From Solirubrobacterales bacterium (GTDB lineage: Bacteria; Actinomycetota; Thermoleophilia; Solirubrobacterales; Solirubrobacteraceae), in assembly GCA_009781575.1 (NCBI GenBank), contig WQXW01000015.1, positions 1 to 13,571 of the forward strand: a stretch of DNA of 13,571 bases. The letters run 5' to 3'. Positions 13,356 to 13,571 of this stretch are shown piece by piece (position 1 is the stretch's first letter; each line of letters opens with the position of its first letter). A program made the translations under genes and the position numbers. Below the pieces are notes generated by a model. The model saw only the letters and a program-made list of their open reading frames with translations, did no database searches and was not told the DNA's origin.

Positions 13356-13571
13356 ATGAACCCCATCGAAACGCAGGCCGGCGCGCATGCCGGCGAGATC
13401 CCAGGGCGCTCGCGGCCCCGGCACAGCGACCCACCCCCAGCTCCCCCCGAGCCCGCCCGCAGCCCCGCGGCTTGGCGCCAAGTGCTCGCCCCCTACGCGC
13501 AGCCCCGTTTCGGCCGGGCGATGCTCGACCTCGCCTCCTCGGTGGGGGCGTATCTGCTCCTGTCGGTCGGC
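13356..13571 (+). CDS. Fatty acid desaturase-like protein, N-terminal fragment cut by window edge
   Basis: 72 codons are visible with no stop before the edge. The ATG follows GAAAGGG (13344-13350) by 5 nt, a good ribosome site. Residues 1-39 are a Pro/Arg-rich leader. From residue 40, WRQVLAPYAQPRFGRAMLDL followed by a starting hydrophobic helix (ASSVGAYLLLSVG) matches the opening of membrane fatty acid desaturases of the DesK/omega-6 type, where a W-x-x-x-L-A-P-Y stretch precedes the first membrane helix. The histidine boxes that would prove it lie outside the window. It is divergent from the Fic gene and probably independent of it. Confidence 0.65.
   Translation, partial: MNPIETQAGAHAGEIPGRSRPRHSDPPPAPPEPARSPAAWRQVLAPYAQPRFGRAMLDLASSVGAYLLLSVG

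Noticed and set aside
1..13571. tRNA, rRNA, insertion sequence, phage or plasmid genes
   Set aside because: No cloverleaf-like or rRNA-like sequence, transposase, integrase or replication motif was seen on either strand by reading. A covariance-model scan would be needed to exclude small RNAs fully.

Overview
The window is a GC-rich stretch (roughly 70% by eye) from what is most likely a high-GC actinobacterium. A cyclic di-AMP riboswitch of the actinobacterial cell-wall-hydrolase type, a DosS-like GAF sensor kinase, a GH15 trehalase/glucoamylase-like enzyme and very Ala/Pro-rich secreted protein tails all point that way. A Thermoleophilia/Solirubrobacterales-like lineage is my guess and is not proven by the sequence.

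Left block (1-5303, minus strand). Five genes are read leftward in tight order. They are a two-GAF histidine kinase whose first GAF has the DosS/DosT heme-site signature, a stand-alone CheY-like receiver overlapping it by 1 nt, a membrane-anchored HEAT-repeat protein, a processive-type GT2 glycosyltransferase overlapping that by 4 nt, and the start of a DMT/NIPA-like multipass transporter that runs off the left edge. The only real gap in the series (RR to HEAT, 148 bp) is filled by an irregular tandem array of GCTCATCGGG units. The simplest reading is a signal-controlled envelope or exopolysaccharide synthesis operon with no DNA-binding output protein of its own.

Centre (5486-9851, plus strand). 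A small VOC protein diverges from the kinase. After it comes a 421-bp regulatory region holding two perfect palindromes, one copy of a 94-bp repeat, a candidate promoter and a clear ydaO/cyclic di-AMP riboswitch. The riboswitch leads into an 800-aa secreted protein with a PG_binding_1 domain and an M23/LytM-like domain in which two of the three usual zinc ligands are replaced. About 100 nt after that gene lies a second copy of the 94-bp repeat, containing a 68-nt symmetric imperfect palindrome. A YihY/BrkB-family membrane protein follows.

Right block. A GH15 family enzyme and a class II Fic protein with a C-terminal winged-helix region lie convergent to YihY on the minus strand and overlap each other. 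The Fic gene is visibly less GC-rich than its surroundings and may be acquired. A divergent fatty acid desaturase-like gene begins at 13356 and is cut by the right edge.

The items most worth following up are the riboswitch-controlled degenerate M23 protein, the paired palindromic intergenic repeats, and the DosS-like kinase/receiver/HEAT/GT2 set with its start-codon-bearing tandem array.
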